NCBI GenBank assembly: GCA_019119775.1
Contig: DWWL01000021.1
Coordinates: forward strand, 1-44,731
Direction: 5' to 3'
Source of the DNA: Candidatus Lachnoclostridium pullistercoris
GTDB lineage: Bacteria; Bacillota; Clostridia; Lachnospirales; Lachnospiraceae
DNA length: 44,731 nucleotides
Part shown: positions 8,356 through 15,927 of the stretch, one piece after another
Numbering within the stretch: the stretch's first letter is position 1
Layout of the letters: the number at the start of each line of letters is the position of its first letter
Program-made: the position numbers and the translations under genes
The notes under the pieces: model-generated
The model's input: the letters and a program-made list of their open reading frames with translations, nothing else
Database searches by the model: none
Told to the model about the DNA's origin: nothing

Positions 8356-9497
8356 TGTTTTCTGCCCGTCCTGTCTGTAAATTTTACCGCCGTCTCAAAT
8401 AATCTCACTTCTGCATACACCGCCGCCAGAAAAAGGCGGGCGGCCAGCATCCGGAGCGGTCCCGCTCCCAGATACCGGCGGTAATAGTAAAGCCTGCTCC
8501 TGTGAAGGATCTTCTGCTTTGCCGCCAATCCCGCCACGCTTTTGTCAATGCTTGCCGAATGGGCGTGAACGTACTCCGCGTCCGTAACCAGCACCACGCC
8601 CAGCCCCCGTTTTTTTAGCTTCTGCGCCAGGATCTTTTCCTCGCAGTAGAGAAATACCTTCCGGTCAAAGATCTCTCTCCGGTAAATCCCCGGAAACGCG
8701 CTCATTTTCAGCACAAAAAAGGAACCCGGCACAGCCCCCGCCATCCGGCTCCCGGCCGTCCCGCCCCGGGGCAGCCGGTCCGCGGGCGTGATCAGCCAGG
8801 GTTTAAAGATCCGGCGGCAGATCGGGCCGCAGTCCAGCAGATCCCGCCAGAAGGGCAGCAGATCCCAGTAGGAAAACAGCCGTTCGCCTCCGGGAGAAAC
8901 CACCATGGCCGAGGCAGCAGCCCCGTTTTCTGTCTCTTCCAGGGCATTTTTCACCTTTCGGATGCACCGGTCCGTCACATGGATATCCGGATTCGCGATG
9001 ATCACGTATTCCGGATCCCAGAGCCGGACTGCCTCATTGATCCCCGCCTGGTTGCCGTATCCGTAGCCGCCGTTCTTTTTCGTCCGAAGGAGCGTGATGC
9101 CCGGCCGGCTTCCGGGATTTTCTCCCAGGCCAGCAGGACCGGCCGCTGCCGCACGGCTTTCCGGCCTCTCTTCCCGGCCTGCGGGACCTGCCGCTGCCAT
9201 ACGGCTTTCCGGCTTCTCTCCCCGGCCAGCGGGGCCTGCCGCTGCCGCACGGCTTCCAGGCTTCTCTTCCCGGCCTGCGGAGCCTGCCGCTGCCGCACAG
9301 CTCCCAGAGTCCTCCCCCAGAATCTTCCCGCCCGCAAGAGACACGAACACGGTCAGCTTCTCCCAGGAATCGTCGGAAGAGCAGTTGTCCGCCAGCAGGA
9401 TCTCATCGATTTCCGTGCTTTCCCTCAGCTCCGCCGCCAGTCCTGCTGCTGTGTCAGCGTCGTTGTAATTTAAAATGATACATGCCGTCTTACCCAT
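8352..9497 (-). CDS. GT2 glycosyltransferase with an internal 16-residue tandem repeat
   Basis: A 381-aa GT2. The N-terminal strand CIILNYNDADTA, the nucleotide loop ADNCSSDDSW (about 36-45), NGGYGYGNQAG and IIANPDIHV (NPD as the metal motif) form a rhamnosyltransferase-type GT-A core, followed by a C-terminal CEEKILAQKLKKRG acceptor block. Striking: residues about 67-131, between the nucleotide loop and the NGGYGYGN block, consist of four copies of a 16-residue Ala/Gly/Arg/Glu repeat (AAAAGPAGREE...). Ordinary relatives have only a short loop there. The frame stays open and the active-site motifs are intact, so the enzyme is probably functional with a flexible insert. It overlaps the GT8 gene by 8 bp upstream. 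Confidence 0.85.
   Translation of the reverse strand: MGKTACIILNYNDADTAAGLAAELRESTEIDEILLADNCSSDDSWEKLTVFVSLAGGKILGEDSGSCAAAAGSAGREEKPGSRAAAAGPAGRGEKPESRMAAAGPAGREERPESRAAAAGPAGLGENPGSRPGITLLRTKKNGGYGYGNQAGINEAVRLWDPEYVIIANPDIHVTDRCIRKVKNALEETENGAAASAMVVSPGGERLFSYWDLLPFWRDLLDCGPICRRIFKPWLITPADRLPRGGTAGSRMAGAVPGSFFVLKMSAFPGIYRREIFDRKVFLYCEEKILAQKLKKRGLGVVLVTDAEYVHAHSASIDKSVAGLAAKQKILHRSRLYYYRRYLGAGPLRMLAARLFLAAVYAEVRLFETAVKFTDRTGRKQ
9107..9298 (-). repeat. Four tandem copies of a 48-bp minisatellite inside a GT2 gene
   Basis: Four direct, imperfect copies of 48 bp fill 9107-9298 exactly (4 x 48 = 192 bp). On the plus strand each begins GGCTT and ends GCTGCC(G/A)(C/T)AC. Because 48 is a multiple of 3, copy-number changes keep the glycosyltransferase frame. 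Each unit encodes a 16-aa Ala/Gly/Pro-rich segment with a charged (R/G)E(E/K) end. This is a candidate variable-number repeat in a surface-glycan gene. Confidence 0.9.
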
Positions 9498-10506
9498 TTC
9501 CGGTTTCCCTCTTTTTCTTCCGCCCGTCGATCACCTTCATGCCGAACCTCCGGCTGATCCACAGCCTGAGCGCCGGGCAGATCCTGGTCATCTGGTTAAA
9601 GCACCACCACAGCTGCATGTACAGTTCTTTTCCCTTCTCCGGAGGCGTTCCCTTCCAGGGCGTGTGATCCAGACAATACTCATACAGGCGCCGGTAGTGG
9701 TTGTGATTGCCGGCGATCCAGGGCCGCTCGTCCCCCAGATAGTGGATAATCACCGGATGCTTTTTCGCCTCTCTAAACGCCGCTTTTCCCACCGTCCGAT
9801 ATGCCCCGCACAGCTTTTCTAACGTGGAATAGCGGAAATACCGGTAATTGGTGAAAAAATTGTACTTCGGCGGCAGAGAGCGGATCCGGCCGGCCAGGGT
9901 TCCGTTGATGGTGTCCTGATCGCAGGCAAAAAGGCTTCCCGCATGAGCGCCGTAAAACGCAAGCATCTGCCCCAGCACCCGCTCTCTCCTCCACCCGGCC
10001 AGATCCATGAGAATGACGCCGGAGTTAAAATAGGCGTCGTCCTTCTCAAAGCCGATGGCCTCTTTCATTTCCTTATATACGGTGGGCTCCATCACCATCC
10101 CGGCCAGGCATCCTTCAAGGTCTGTCTCATACAGTTTCCGGATATCCCCCAGCACAATGGTATCGCAGTCCAGATACAGGGCCCGCTCCACCGTCTCCGG
10201 CAGAACTTCCGGGGCGAACAGCCGCCCCATGGCGCTGATGTCAAAGCCTCTTGTATCCACGTCGTAGGGGAATCTCTCCCTCAGATCTCCCAGCTCCTCT
10301 ACCTGGACCCTGCGGCCGAACCTCTCCGCCAGAGCCTGCAGGCGCCGCTGATATCCGGGACTCATTCCCGATGACAGCACGTAGATCTCCAGATCCCGGA
10401 TCTTCCGGCTGTGGGCCAGAAGCGAATACAGGGAAGCCGCCAGATGGCGGGCATATCCGTCGTTGGATACGTATATGATATTGACAGTCTCTCTTTTTCC
10501 TTCCAT
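9490..10506 (-). CDS. Glycosyltransferase family 8 (LgtC/GspA-like)
   Basis: A 338-aa retaining GT8 enzyme. Visible motifs are NIIYVSNDGYARHLAASLYSLL at the N-terminus, ALYLDCDTIVLGDI with the DxD metal site (about residues 107-121), YFNSGVILMDL, CDQDTIN and HYLGDERPW (the metal-binding His block). GT8 members transfer galactose or glucose from UDP-sugars to lipid-linked or LPS-like acceptors at the inner membrane. The C-terminal region is basic and aromatic (LWWCFNQMTRICPALRLWISRRFGMK), consistent with peripheral membrane association. It is the first gene of the leftward operon and has a candidate -10 just upstream. The site CAGGTG lies 5 nt before ATG 10506. Confidence 0.9.
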   Translation of the reverse strand: MEGKRETVNIIYVSNDGYARHLAASLYSLLAHSRKIRDLEIYVLSSGMSPGYQRRLQALAERFGRRVQVEELGDLRERFPYDVDTRGFDISAMGRLFAPEVLPETVERALYLDCDTIVLGDIRKLYETDLEGCLAGMVMEPTVYKEMKEAIGFEKDDAYFNSGVILMDLAGWRRERVLGQMLAFYGAHAGSLFACDQDTINGTLAGRIRSLPPKYNFFTNYRYFRYSTLEKLCGAYRTVGKAAFREAKKHPVIIHYLGDERPWIAGNHNHYRRLYEYCLDHTPWKGTPPEKGKELYMQLWWCFNQMTRICPALRLWISRRFGMKVIDGRKKKRETGNG

Positions 10507-10525
10507 TATGACACCTGTTTCTTAC

Positions 10526-10531
10526 ATTATA
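10526..10531 (-). promoter_or_regulatory. Candidate -10 box for the glycosyltransferase operon
   Basis: A perfect TATAAT on the minus strand lies 20 bp before the GT8 start codon, in the 144-bp gap shared with the divergent L,D-transpeptidase gene. No good -35 is seen at the right spacing, and the implied leader would be very short, so this is tentative. Confidence 0.35.
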
Positions 10532-10650
10532 AGGTCATTTTATTTACGATTTTACAGTAAGCGGCCAAAAAAGTAAATCGTATCTGGCATTTTTCCCTTA
10601 AATATGCTAAATTAGGATGGTACTCAAATCATACTTAGGAGGGTTACACT

Positions 10651-12165
10651 ATGCGAAAGACCATTCGGCACATTGCGCTTCTGGCCCTGACAGCCGTGTT
10701 CCTGACAGGACAGACCGCTGCGGCGTTCGCCGACGAAAATTATGGTCCGGGCATGCTGATTGACAATCCGCAGCCCGAAAATACGAACACAGATACAGCT
10801 AATACCAACGATACGTCCGGATCCCAGGGGACCCAGACAGGCGATACTCAGACTGCAGGAGAGACATCTGGCGGCGCGCAGGCCGAAGGCCAGTCTCCGG
10901 ACAGCGCACAGACTGCCGATCCCATCGGGGACGGCACACAGCCGGCGGAAGGGACCGACCCATCCTCCAATCCCAACATTCAGACGACTCCCACGCGGGA
11001 GATCACAGAGGACACTCCCTGCCTTCAGTTCCAGTTCCTGCGCCCTGACATGACCTGGAGCGATCCGGTGAGAACGGATGTGACCATTCTTCCGGGGAAC
11101 GACGGATTTTTATCCATGTCCGTGTACGCGATCAATCTTCCGGGAGACGTGCTTTACCGCACCTACGCATCCCAGCGCGGATGGAGCAACTGGGCCATGA
11201 ACGGCGGCCACTCTGACTGGGACACGGAACCGGTGGAGGCTGTGCAGGTCCGGCTCACCGGCGTATTCGGCAATACTTATGATGTGTATTATACCTCTAC
11301 TTTAAACGACGGCACTCAGTGCGGCTGGTCCACAAAAGGCGGCACCAACGGCACCATGGCCGCAGGCAAATACATCACAGGCTTCCGCTACTCCCTGTGG
11401 GGGAAAAATGATCCCAGCGCGCCCTACGACATGACCAATCCCCTGGTGTCTGCCGCCGCTGACGGAATCACCATCGTGGACGGAATGCCCGTGTTCAGCA
11501 ACGGCACCGGGGACAATTTCACCGGCTGGGTATGGAATGACAGCGACCGCTACTACGTGGTGGACAACACCCCGGTAAGCGGCTGGCAGTACATCGACGG
11601 ATACAAGTACTTCTTTGAGACAGACGGAAAGCTGGTTCAGGACTTAGAGCCCTATCTTCACTCCAGCGGCCCGTTCCAGATCCGGATCAACAAGCAGATG
11701 AACTGTACTACCGTCTACATCAAGGATGGGGACAACGGCTACATCATCCCCTACAAAACCTTCCTCTGCTCCACCGGCGACGACACGCCCCTGGGCACGT
11801 TCCAGACTCCTGTGAAATACCGCTGGCGGCTGATGAACACGGACGAGTACTGTCAGTACTGCACCCGTCTGGGAGAGGGACTGCAGATCCTGCTCCACTC
11901 CGTCATTTACGAGAAGCCGGATCCCTACACCTTAAAGCCCAGCACCTACAACTGGCTGGGAGCGACCAAATCCCACGGCTGCATCCGTTTTACCACGGAA
12001 GACGCCAAGTGGATCTATGACAACTGCCCTCTGGGCACTGCCATCACCGTGTATGAGTCCGCGGTACCCGGTCCTTTCGACCGGCCGGCCATCCAGAAGA
12101 TGATCCCGGATACCCAGACCTACGACCCCACGGACGTGAACGTTCCGGAGAACGGCCTGAAGTGA
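10651..12165 (+). CDS. Secreted L,D-transpeptidase (YkuD) with wall-binding modules
   Basis: A 504-aa exported peptidoglycan cross-linking enzyme. It has a signal peptide (1-27, cleavage after AFA), then a low-complexity Thr/Gln/Asp/Gly linker (about 30-115). A Trp-rich module follows (YRTYASQRGWSNWAMNGG, VEAVQVRLTG) resembling clostridial hydrophobic-W repeats, then one cell-wall-binding-type repeat (GWQYIDGYKYFFETDGKLVQ). The C-terminal YkuD domain contains TKSHGCIRF with catalytic Cys444. YkuD enzymes form 3-3 cross-links or attach proteins to the wall. The start at 10651 follows AGGAGGG by 7 nt. The gene is transcribed away from the glycan operon and ends at a strong terminator. It is probably an independent unit, but physically links wall modification and glycan genes. 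Confidence 0.88.
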   Translation: MRKTIRHIALLALTAVFLTGQTAAAFADENYGPGMLIDNPQPENTNTDTANTNDTSGSQGTQTGDTQTAGETSGGAQAEGQSPDSAQTADPIGDGTQPAEGTDPSSNPNIQTTPTREITEDTPCLQFQFLRPDMTWSDPVRTDVTILPGNDGFLSMSVYAINLPGDVLYRTYASQRGWSNWAMNGGHSDWDTEPVEAVQVRLTGVFGNTYDVYYTSTLNDGTQCGWSTKGGTNGTMAAGKYITGFRYSLWGKNDPSAPYDMTNPLVSAAADGITIVDGMPVFSNGTGDNFTGWVWNDSDRYYVVDNTPVSGWQYIDGYKYFFETDGKLVQDLEPYLHSSGPFQIRINKQMNCTTVYIKDGDNGYIIPYKTFLCSTGDDTPLGTFQTPVKYRWRLMNTDEYCQYCTRLGEGLQILLHSVIYEKPDPYTLKPSTYNWLGATKSHGCIRFTTEDAKWIYDNCPLGTAITVYESAVPGPFDRPAIQKMIPDTQTYDPTDVNVPENGLK

Positions 12166-12237
12166 GAAAACTGAAAAAAGAGCTATAGGACAGACTGTTC
12201 CGGAAAAAAGGACTGTCAGGAAACAGACAGCTGCAGA

Positions 12238-12285
12238 CAGGGGCCGGTGTGATTCATTGTGAGTCACACCGGCCCCTGTTTTTTT
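12238..12285 (+). terminator. Rho-independent terminator of the L,D-transpeptidase gene
   Basis: A 15-bp perfect GC-rich stem (CAGGGGCCGGTGTGA and its complement) with an 11-nt loop is followed by T7, about 75 bp after the stop codon. It has no T-tract in the other direction, so it serves the plus strand. Confidence 0.9.
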
Positions 12286-12327
12286 GATCTCAGACTGGCA
12301 GACGGCTTCCGCCGTTTTTAAAATCTT

Positions 12328-13209
12328 CTATTTTCTTCTCTTCATATACTTCTCATACGGCACATCCGGGTCCAGCACCAGCCCCCCGTGCATGGTAGGG
12401 GCCTTCGCCGGCTTCATGTAGTCCCCGTACTCCGCTTTCAGGCGGCCGTCGTACCCCGCCGGGGCCGGGATCATCCGATTCTCAAAAGGCAGGTACACCA
12501 CCTTGTCAAACCACTCCCGCTTCCAGGTATTCTTTTCCAGCTGGCTGATAAACACGGTGTCGCAGACCCGCTTTGTGTTCTTTCCCTTATACCTGGCGCA
12601 CAGCTTTTCATAGCGGAAAAACGCCTGTCTCATGGGAATGTGAAAGACCTTTCCCAGGCCGTAAAGCAGTCTGCCCGCCGCCGTTTTTTTCTCGTAATAA
12701 TCGTACCGGTACCAGGTGTAGAGGACCATCCAGCAGAGCTTCACCTGAAATGCCCACCATCTGGCCGCCAGTTTTCCGTCCGGCATTCCGTCCAGCGGAA
12801 AAATGTCGATAAAGATCCCGCAGTTGTACCCGGCCCTGGCGTCCTCCTCGTTAAAGCCGGTGGTGCGGCTGTCCCGGATCTGGGCGTGGCCCCGCAGATA
12901 ATTTGTCTCCGTGTAGGCCGTCTGGAGCTTCAGTCCTTCCTTAAGCTCCTTCGGTGCCACCCGCACAAACCGGTCATAATCTTCCCGCAGCATGACCAGA
13001 TCGATGTCGTCGTCCCACGGAATATAACCTTTGTCCCGCACAGCGCCGATGAGGGTGCCGCTGTCCGCAAAACAGCGCAGGCCGTATTTTCTGCAGATCC
13101 GCTCCACCTCATCCACCATGGCAAGCTGCACCGCCCACACCCGCTTCATCTTTCCGGTGATCCGATAGCCGCACCGCTCTTCCTCCCGAAAAAAATCCTT
13201 ATCTTCCAT
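12328..13209 (-). CDS. LicD family phosphotransferase
   Basis: A 293-aa member of the LicD/fukutin-related nucleotidyltransferase-fold family, which transfers phosphocholine, phosphoethanolamine or similar groups from CDP-donors onto surface glycans. Key blocks are FADSGTLIGAVRDKGYIPWDDDIDLVM (about 47-73) with the DDDID metal site, and CGIFIDIFPLDGMPDG, the second family motif. The start at 13209 (MEDKDFF) has GGGGA about 8 nt upstream; the frame continues to 13248 without a better site. It is encoded downstream of a Wzx flippase on the same strand, 76 bp after it. The diverging unit encodes a fused cytidylyltransferase that could make its CDP-donor. No choline-uptake or choline-kinase genes are seen, so the transferred group may not be choline. 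Confidence 0.9.
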   Translation of the reverse strand: MEDKDFFREEERCGYRITGKMKRVWAVQLAMVDEVERICRKYGLRCFADSGTLIGAVRDKGYIPWDDDIDLVMLREDYDRFVRVAPKELKEGLKLQTAYTETNYLRGHAQIRDSRTTGFNEEDARAGYNCGIFIDIFPLDGMPDGKLAARWWAFQVKLCWMVLYTWYRYDYYEKKTAAGRLLYGLGKVFHIPMRQAFFRYEKLCARYKGKNTKRVCDTVFISQLEKNTWKREWFDKVVYLPFENRMIPAPAGYDGRLKAEYGDYMKPAKAPTMHGGLVLDPDVPYEKYMKRRK

Positions 13210-13284
13210 CGATGTTCCCCATTCCTCTCTCAAAAATGCACCTGTCATTCCGGCCGCCGGCCGCGCTCTCTGTTCCGGCGCTCT

Positions 13285-14760
13285 CTACCCCAGCACTCTC
13301 TTTTCCAGGCCGCGCAGCTGCTCAAGCACCGTCCGGTCCCTCATGACCAGCAGCGCCAGAAAATACACCGCCGCCCCGCCTCCGATCTGAAGAAACGTGG
13401 TGACCGGCCCGGCTCCTCTGCCACGCCCCACAGCCGTCACCGCCGCCAGCATCACAAGGGCCGCCAGAAGCCGTTTCCACCCATGGCGGACAACCATTCC
13501 CGGAGTAATATAGCCCCGGCACAGGCGGAAATACAGCCCGGTAATCAGAGTCTCAGCCAGCACGGAGGCTGCCGCCGCGCCCATGGCGCCGAACCTGGGA
13601 ATCAGCATCAGATTCATGATGCCGTTGGCGCAGGCCCCGGCCACGATCACCTTTGCGCTCTGAGCCCGTTTCCCGCAGGGGGTCAGAATCTGACTCCCCA
13701 TGCAGTCGCTGAGGCCCACGATCAGCACCAGAGGACTGCACAGCCACAGCAGCCGGATCACCGGGCTGTACTCCGCCCCCAGAAACCAGGGCACAAAGCA
13801 GGACGCGATCCCCGCCAGTCCGAAGGTGATGGGCAGGCCCAAAAGCAGGACAAAATCCACAGAACCTCCGATTCTCTCCCGCACCTCCTCCTGTCTCCCG
13901 ATCCCGAACAGATAGGACATGCGGGCGGACATCACCGCATTGAAGGAAATGATCAGGATCTTCGCCATGTTCACAAAGCCTGTGGCGTACTCGTAATAGC
14001 CGTTTTCCGACTTGTCGCTGCCGGAAAACCAGCCGATCATGGTCTTGTCCAGGATGGTGTACACCGACGTGGCTATGGTCGGGATAAAGTACACGATCAC
14101 TTCCTTCAGATGGCGGCGGATCCGCAGGGAACGGATGTCCACCGGATCGATAAAACGTCCCAGATATGCCCACATGGAGATGTTTCCCAGAAGGCCGGTA
14201 GCCGCCAGCAGGGCAATATACAGCAGAAGATCGCCGCTGTCCTTCACAAACAGAAACATCAGGGCGATCCCCGCCAGCTTGATCGCCGTATTCCGGATCA
14301 CAATGAGGCGGTACTGCTCCATTCCGCCGAACATCCAGGAAATGTCAAAGGCCACCGCCAGCAGCGTCATGGTCAGAGCCGCGTAATAGGGAGCGTAAAC
14401 TCTGGAGGCGGCGATCACTCCCAGCCAGACCAGAAGGCACAGGGCCGTGGTCCCGGCGCACAAAAGCTCGATCTCCCAGAATACAATACTTCTCTTCTTC
14501 CGGTCATCCCGGTTTCTGGCGATCTCCCGCTGTCCGTAGGAAGCCGTGCCCAGAGCCGCCAGGATGGAAAAATACTGCACCACTGAGCTGGTGTAGCTCT
14601 GAATCCCCACTCCGCCGCTTCCCAGCACTCTGGCGATATAGGGGGTGGTGACAAACGGAGTGATCAGAGTGAGTATCTGATACAGCAGATTGTAGGTGTA
14701 ATTTTCCCGGATACTGGGGGCGGTGCCGTCGTAATCCTTCCTTTTTTTTCTGCCAAACAT
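13285..14760 (-). CDS. Oligosaccharide flippase (Wzx/RfbX type)
   Basis: From ATG 14760 it is 491 aa with about 14 transmembrane helices. The N-terminus (SIRENYTYNLLYQILTLITPFVTTPYIARVLG) and the following TASYGQREIARNRDD block are characteristic of Wzx-like flippases of the MOP superfamily, which flip undecaprenyl-diphosphate-linked repeat units. A conserved middle motif (FIPTIATSVYTILDKTMIG) also fits. The frame reaches a TTG at 14784; I prefer ATG 14760 because AAAGGAAC lies before it and the longer version lacks a site. A candidate promoter (14798-14826) precedes it. This is a textbook Wzx, unlike the more divergent protein at 6351-7661, so the locus has two flippase-like proteins plus an ABC permease. 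Confidence 0.9.
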   Translation of the reverse strand: MFGRKKRKDYDGTAPSIRENYTYNLLYQILTLITPFVTTPYIARVLGSGGVGIQSYTSSVVQYFSILAALGTASYGQREIARNRDDRKKRSIVFWEIELLCAGTTALCLLVWLGVIAASRVYAPYYAALTMTLLAVAFDISWMFGGMEQYRLIVIRNTAIKLAGIALMFLFVKDSGDLLLYIALLAATGLLGNISMWAYLGRFIDPVDIRSLRIRRHLKEVIVYFIPTIATSVYTILDKTMIGWFSGSDKSENGYYEYATGFVNMAKILIISFNAVMSARMSYLFGIGRQEEVRERIGGSVDFVLLLGLPITFGLAGIASCFVPWFLGAEYSPVIRLLWLCSPLVLIVGLSDCMGSQILTPCGKRAQSAKVIVAGACANGIMNLMLIPRFGAMGAAAASVLAETLITGLYFRLCRGYITPGMVVRHGWKRLLAALVMLAAVTAVGRGRGAGPVTTFLQIGGGAAVYFLALLVMRDRTVLEQLRGLEKRVLG

Positions 14761-14797
14761 AGCGGTCTTTCGTTCCTTTCCCAATCAGTTAAAACCG

Positions 14798-14826
14798 ATT
14801 TTATCACAATCCCGCCGGAGGCGCAA
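14798..14826 (-). promoter_or_regulatory. Candidate sigma-A promoter for the flippase-licD unit
   Basis: On the minus strand TTGCGC (14821-14826) is separated by 17 bp from TAAAAT (14798-14803), about 38 bp before the flippase ATG. It lies back to back with the stronger rightward promoter at 14843. Confidence 0.55.
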
Positions 14827-14842
14827 CGGGCGCCGGCGCGGT

Positions 14843-14871
14843 TTGACATCCACCTGCAAATCGCTTATAAT
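14843..14871 (+). promoter_or_regulatory. Consensus sigma-A promoter
   Basis: TTGACA (14843-14848), 17-bp spacer, TATAAT (14866-14871): a perfect match to the vegetative consensus. The predicted transcript begins near 14878. It settles the next gene's start at GTG 14900 rather than the in-frame TTG at 14843, which is the -35 box itself. Confidence 0.88.
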
Positions 14872-14899
14872 TGTGAGTACTGATTCAGGAGGAATTGCC

Positions 14900-15823
14900 G
14901 TGAAATTCGGAGTGATTATCGTAACCTACAATCGACTGTCCCTGCTGCGGGAATGCCTGTTAAACGTCTTTTCCCAGACTGTCCCCTTCCACCGGATCCT
15001 GGTGGTGGACAATCACAGCACCGACGGAACCGCCCAATATCTGGACAGCTTAGAATATCCGGAGCTGACCGTTCTTCACCTGCCGGAAAATATCGGCGGA
15101 GCGGGCGGATTTGCCAGGGGCTTAAAGGAGATCGCGGCGGGAGACTGCGACTGGGTCCTCATCATCGACGACGACGCCATGATCGGGCCCCGGTATATGG
15201 AGGAGATCCGCCACGCCATCACCGGAAACCGCTATCTGGCCTATTCCGGCACCGTAAAGACAGACGGCGTCATCGACACCTCCCACCGGAGGCTTTTGAG
15301 CAACCGCTGCCTGATGTTTTACACCCCGGTCCCGGAGAGCGCCTATGAAAACGAGAGTTTTCCCTACGATGTGAGCACGTTCTGCGGACTGGTGCTTAAA
15401 GTCTCTCTGATCCGGAAGATCGGTTTGCCGAAAGCCAAATATTTTATCTGGTTTGACGACACGGAATACTGCCTCCGTTTCCGGAAATATTCCAGGATCC
15501 TAAATGTATGCCGCGCCGAGCTGGAACACAAGACCGCGCCGCCGTCAAAGGCTCCCGCCGTTTCCTGGAAAAATTTCTACGGATTCCGCAACGCCATCGA
15601 CATCGGCCTGACTTATTCCTCCTGCCCGGCCGTTTACCTGGCCTACATCCGGCTCAATCATTTGGCCCACATCGCCATCGACGGCCTGCTGTCCCTGTTC
15701 GGAAACAAAAAAAAGGAGCGCCGCTACCGGATGAAGATTTACCGGGACGTGCTTCTGGGGATTGGAAAAAAGCCGGACGGCATGGACCGCCGCTATCCGC
15801 CGGGATCGGGATTTCAGAACTGA
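14900..15823 (+). CDS. GT2, galactofuranosyltransferase-like
   Basis: A 307-aa enzyme starting at GTG 14900, 7 nt after AGGAGG and 29 nt after a consensus promoter. It reads MKFGVIIVTYNRLSLLREC, then LVVDNHSTDGT (34-44), NIGGAGGFARG (64-74) and VLIIDDDAMIG with DDD at 90-92. Late in the protein is SWKNFYGFRN. The GGAGGF...DDD...YYxxRN-like combination is the pattern I associate with GlfT1/GlfT2-type galactofuranosyltransferases rather than generic GT2s. A UDP-galactopyranose mutase gene 2 kb away supports UDP-Galf as donor. This is a family-level inference; rhamnosyl transfer remains possible. It shares its transcript with the fused cytidylyltransferase gene 104 bp downstream. Confidence 0.85.
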   Translation: MKFGVIIVTYNRLSLLRECLLNVFSQTVPFHRILVVDNHSTDGTAQYLDSLEYPELTVLHLPENIGGAGGFARGLKEIAAGDCDWVLIIDDDAMIGPRYMEEIRHAITGNRYLAYSGTVKTDGVIDTSHRRLLSNRCLMFYTPVPESAYENESFPYDVSTFCGLVLKVSLIRKIGLPKAKYFIWFDDTEYCLRFRKYSRILNVCRAELEHKTAPPSKAPAVSWKNFYGFRNAIDIGLTYSSCPAVYLAYIRLNHLAHIAIDGLLSLFGNKKKERRYRMKIYRDVLLGIGKKPDGMDRRYPPGSGFQN

Positions 15824-15927
15824 CCCGCGCCGGCCGGGCAGACAAAAAACCGCCCATGCCGGCAGGTGAAAATCCATTCTCGCCGGATTTCCGACCGCAA
15901 AAATAAATCAATCACAGGAGATCAATC

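Noticed and set aside
9094..9468. Repeat-containing frames in other phases across the 48-bp minisatellite
   Set aside because: A 48-bp repeat is open in several frames by periodicity alone; only the minus-strand GT2 frame joins conserved motifs on both sides.
12388..14586. A 732-codon open frame on the plus strand
   Set aside because: It lies antisense to licD and the Wzx flippase, whose protein families are clear. Its translation is rich in His, Arg, Pro and Gln, typical of an antisense frame in GC-rich DNA.
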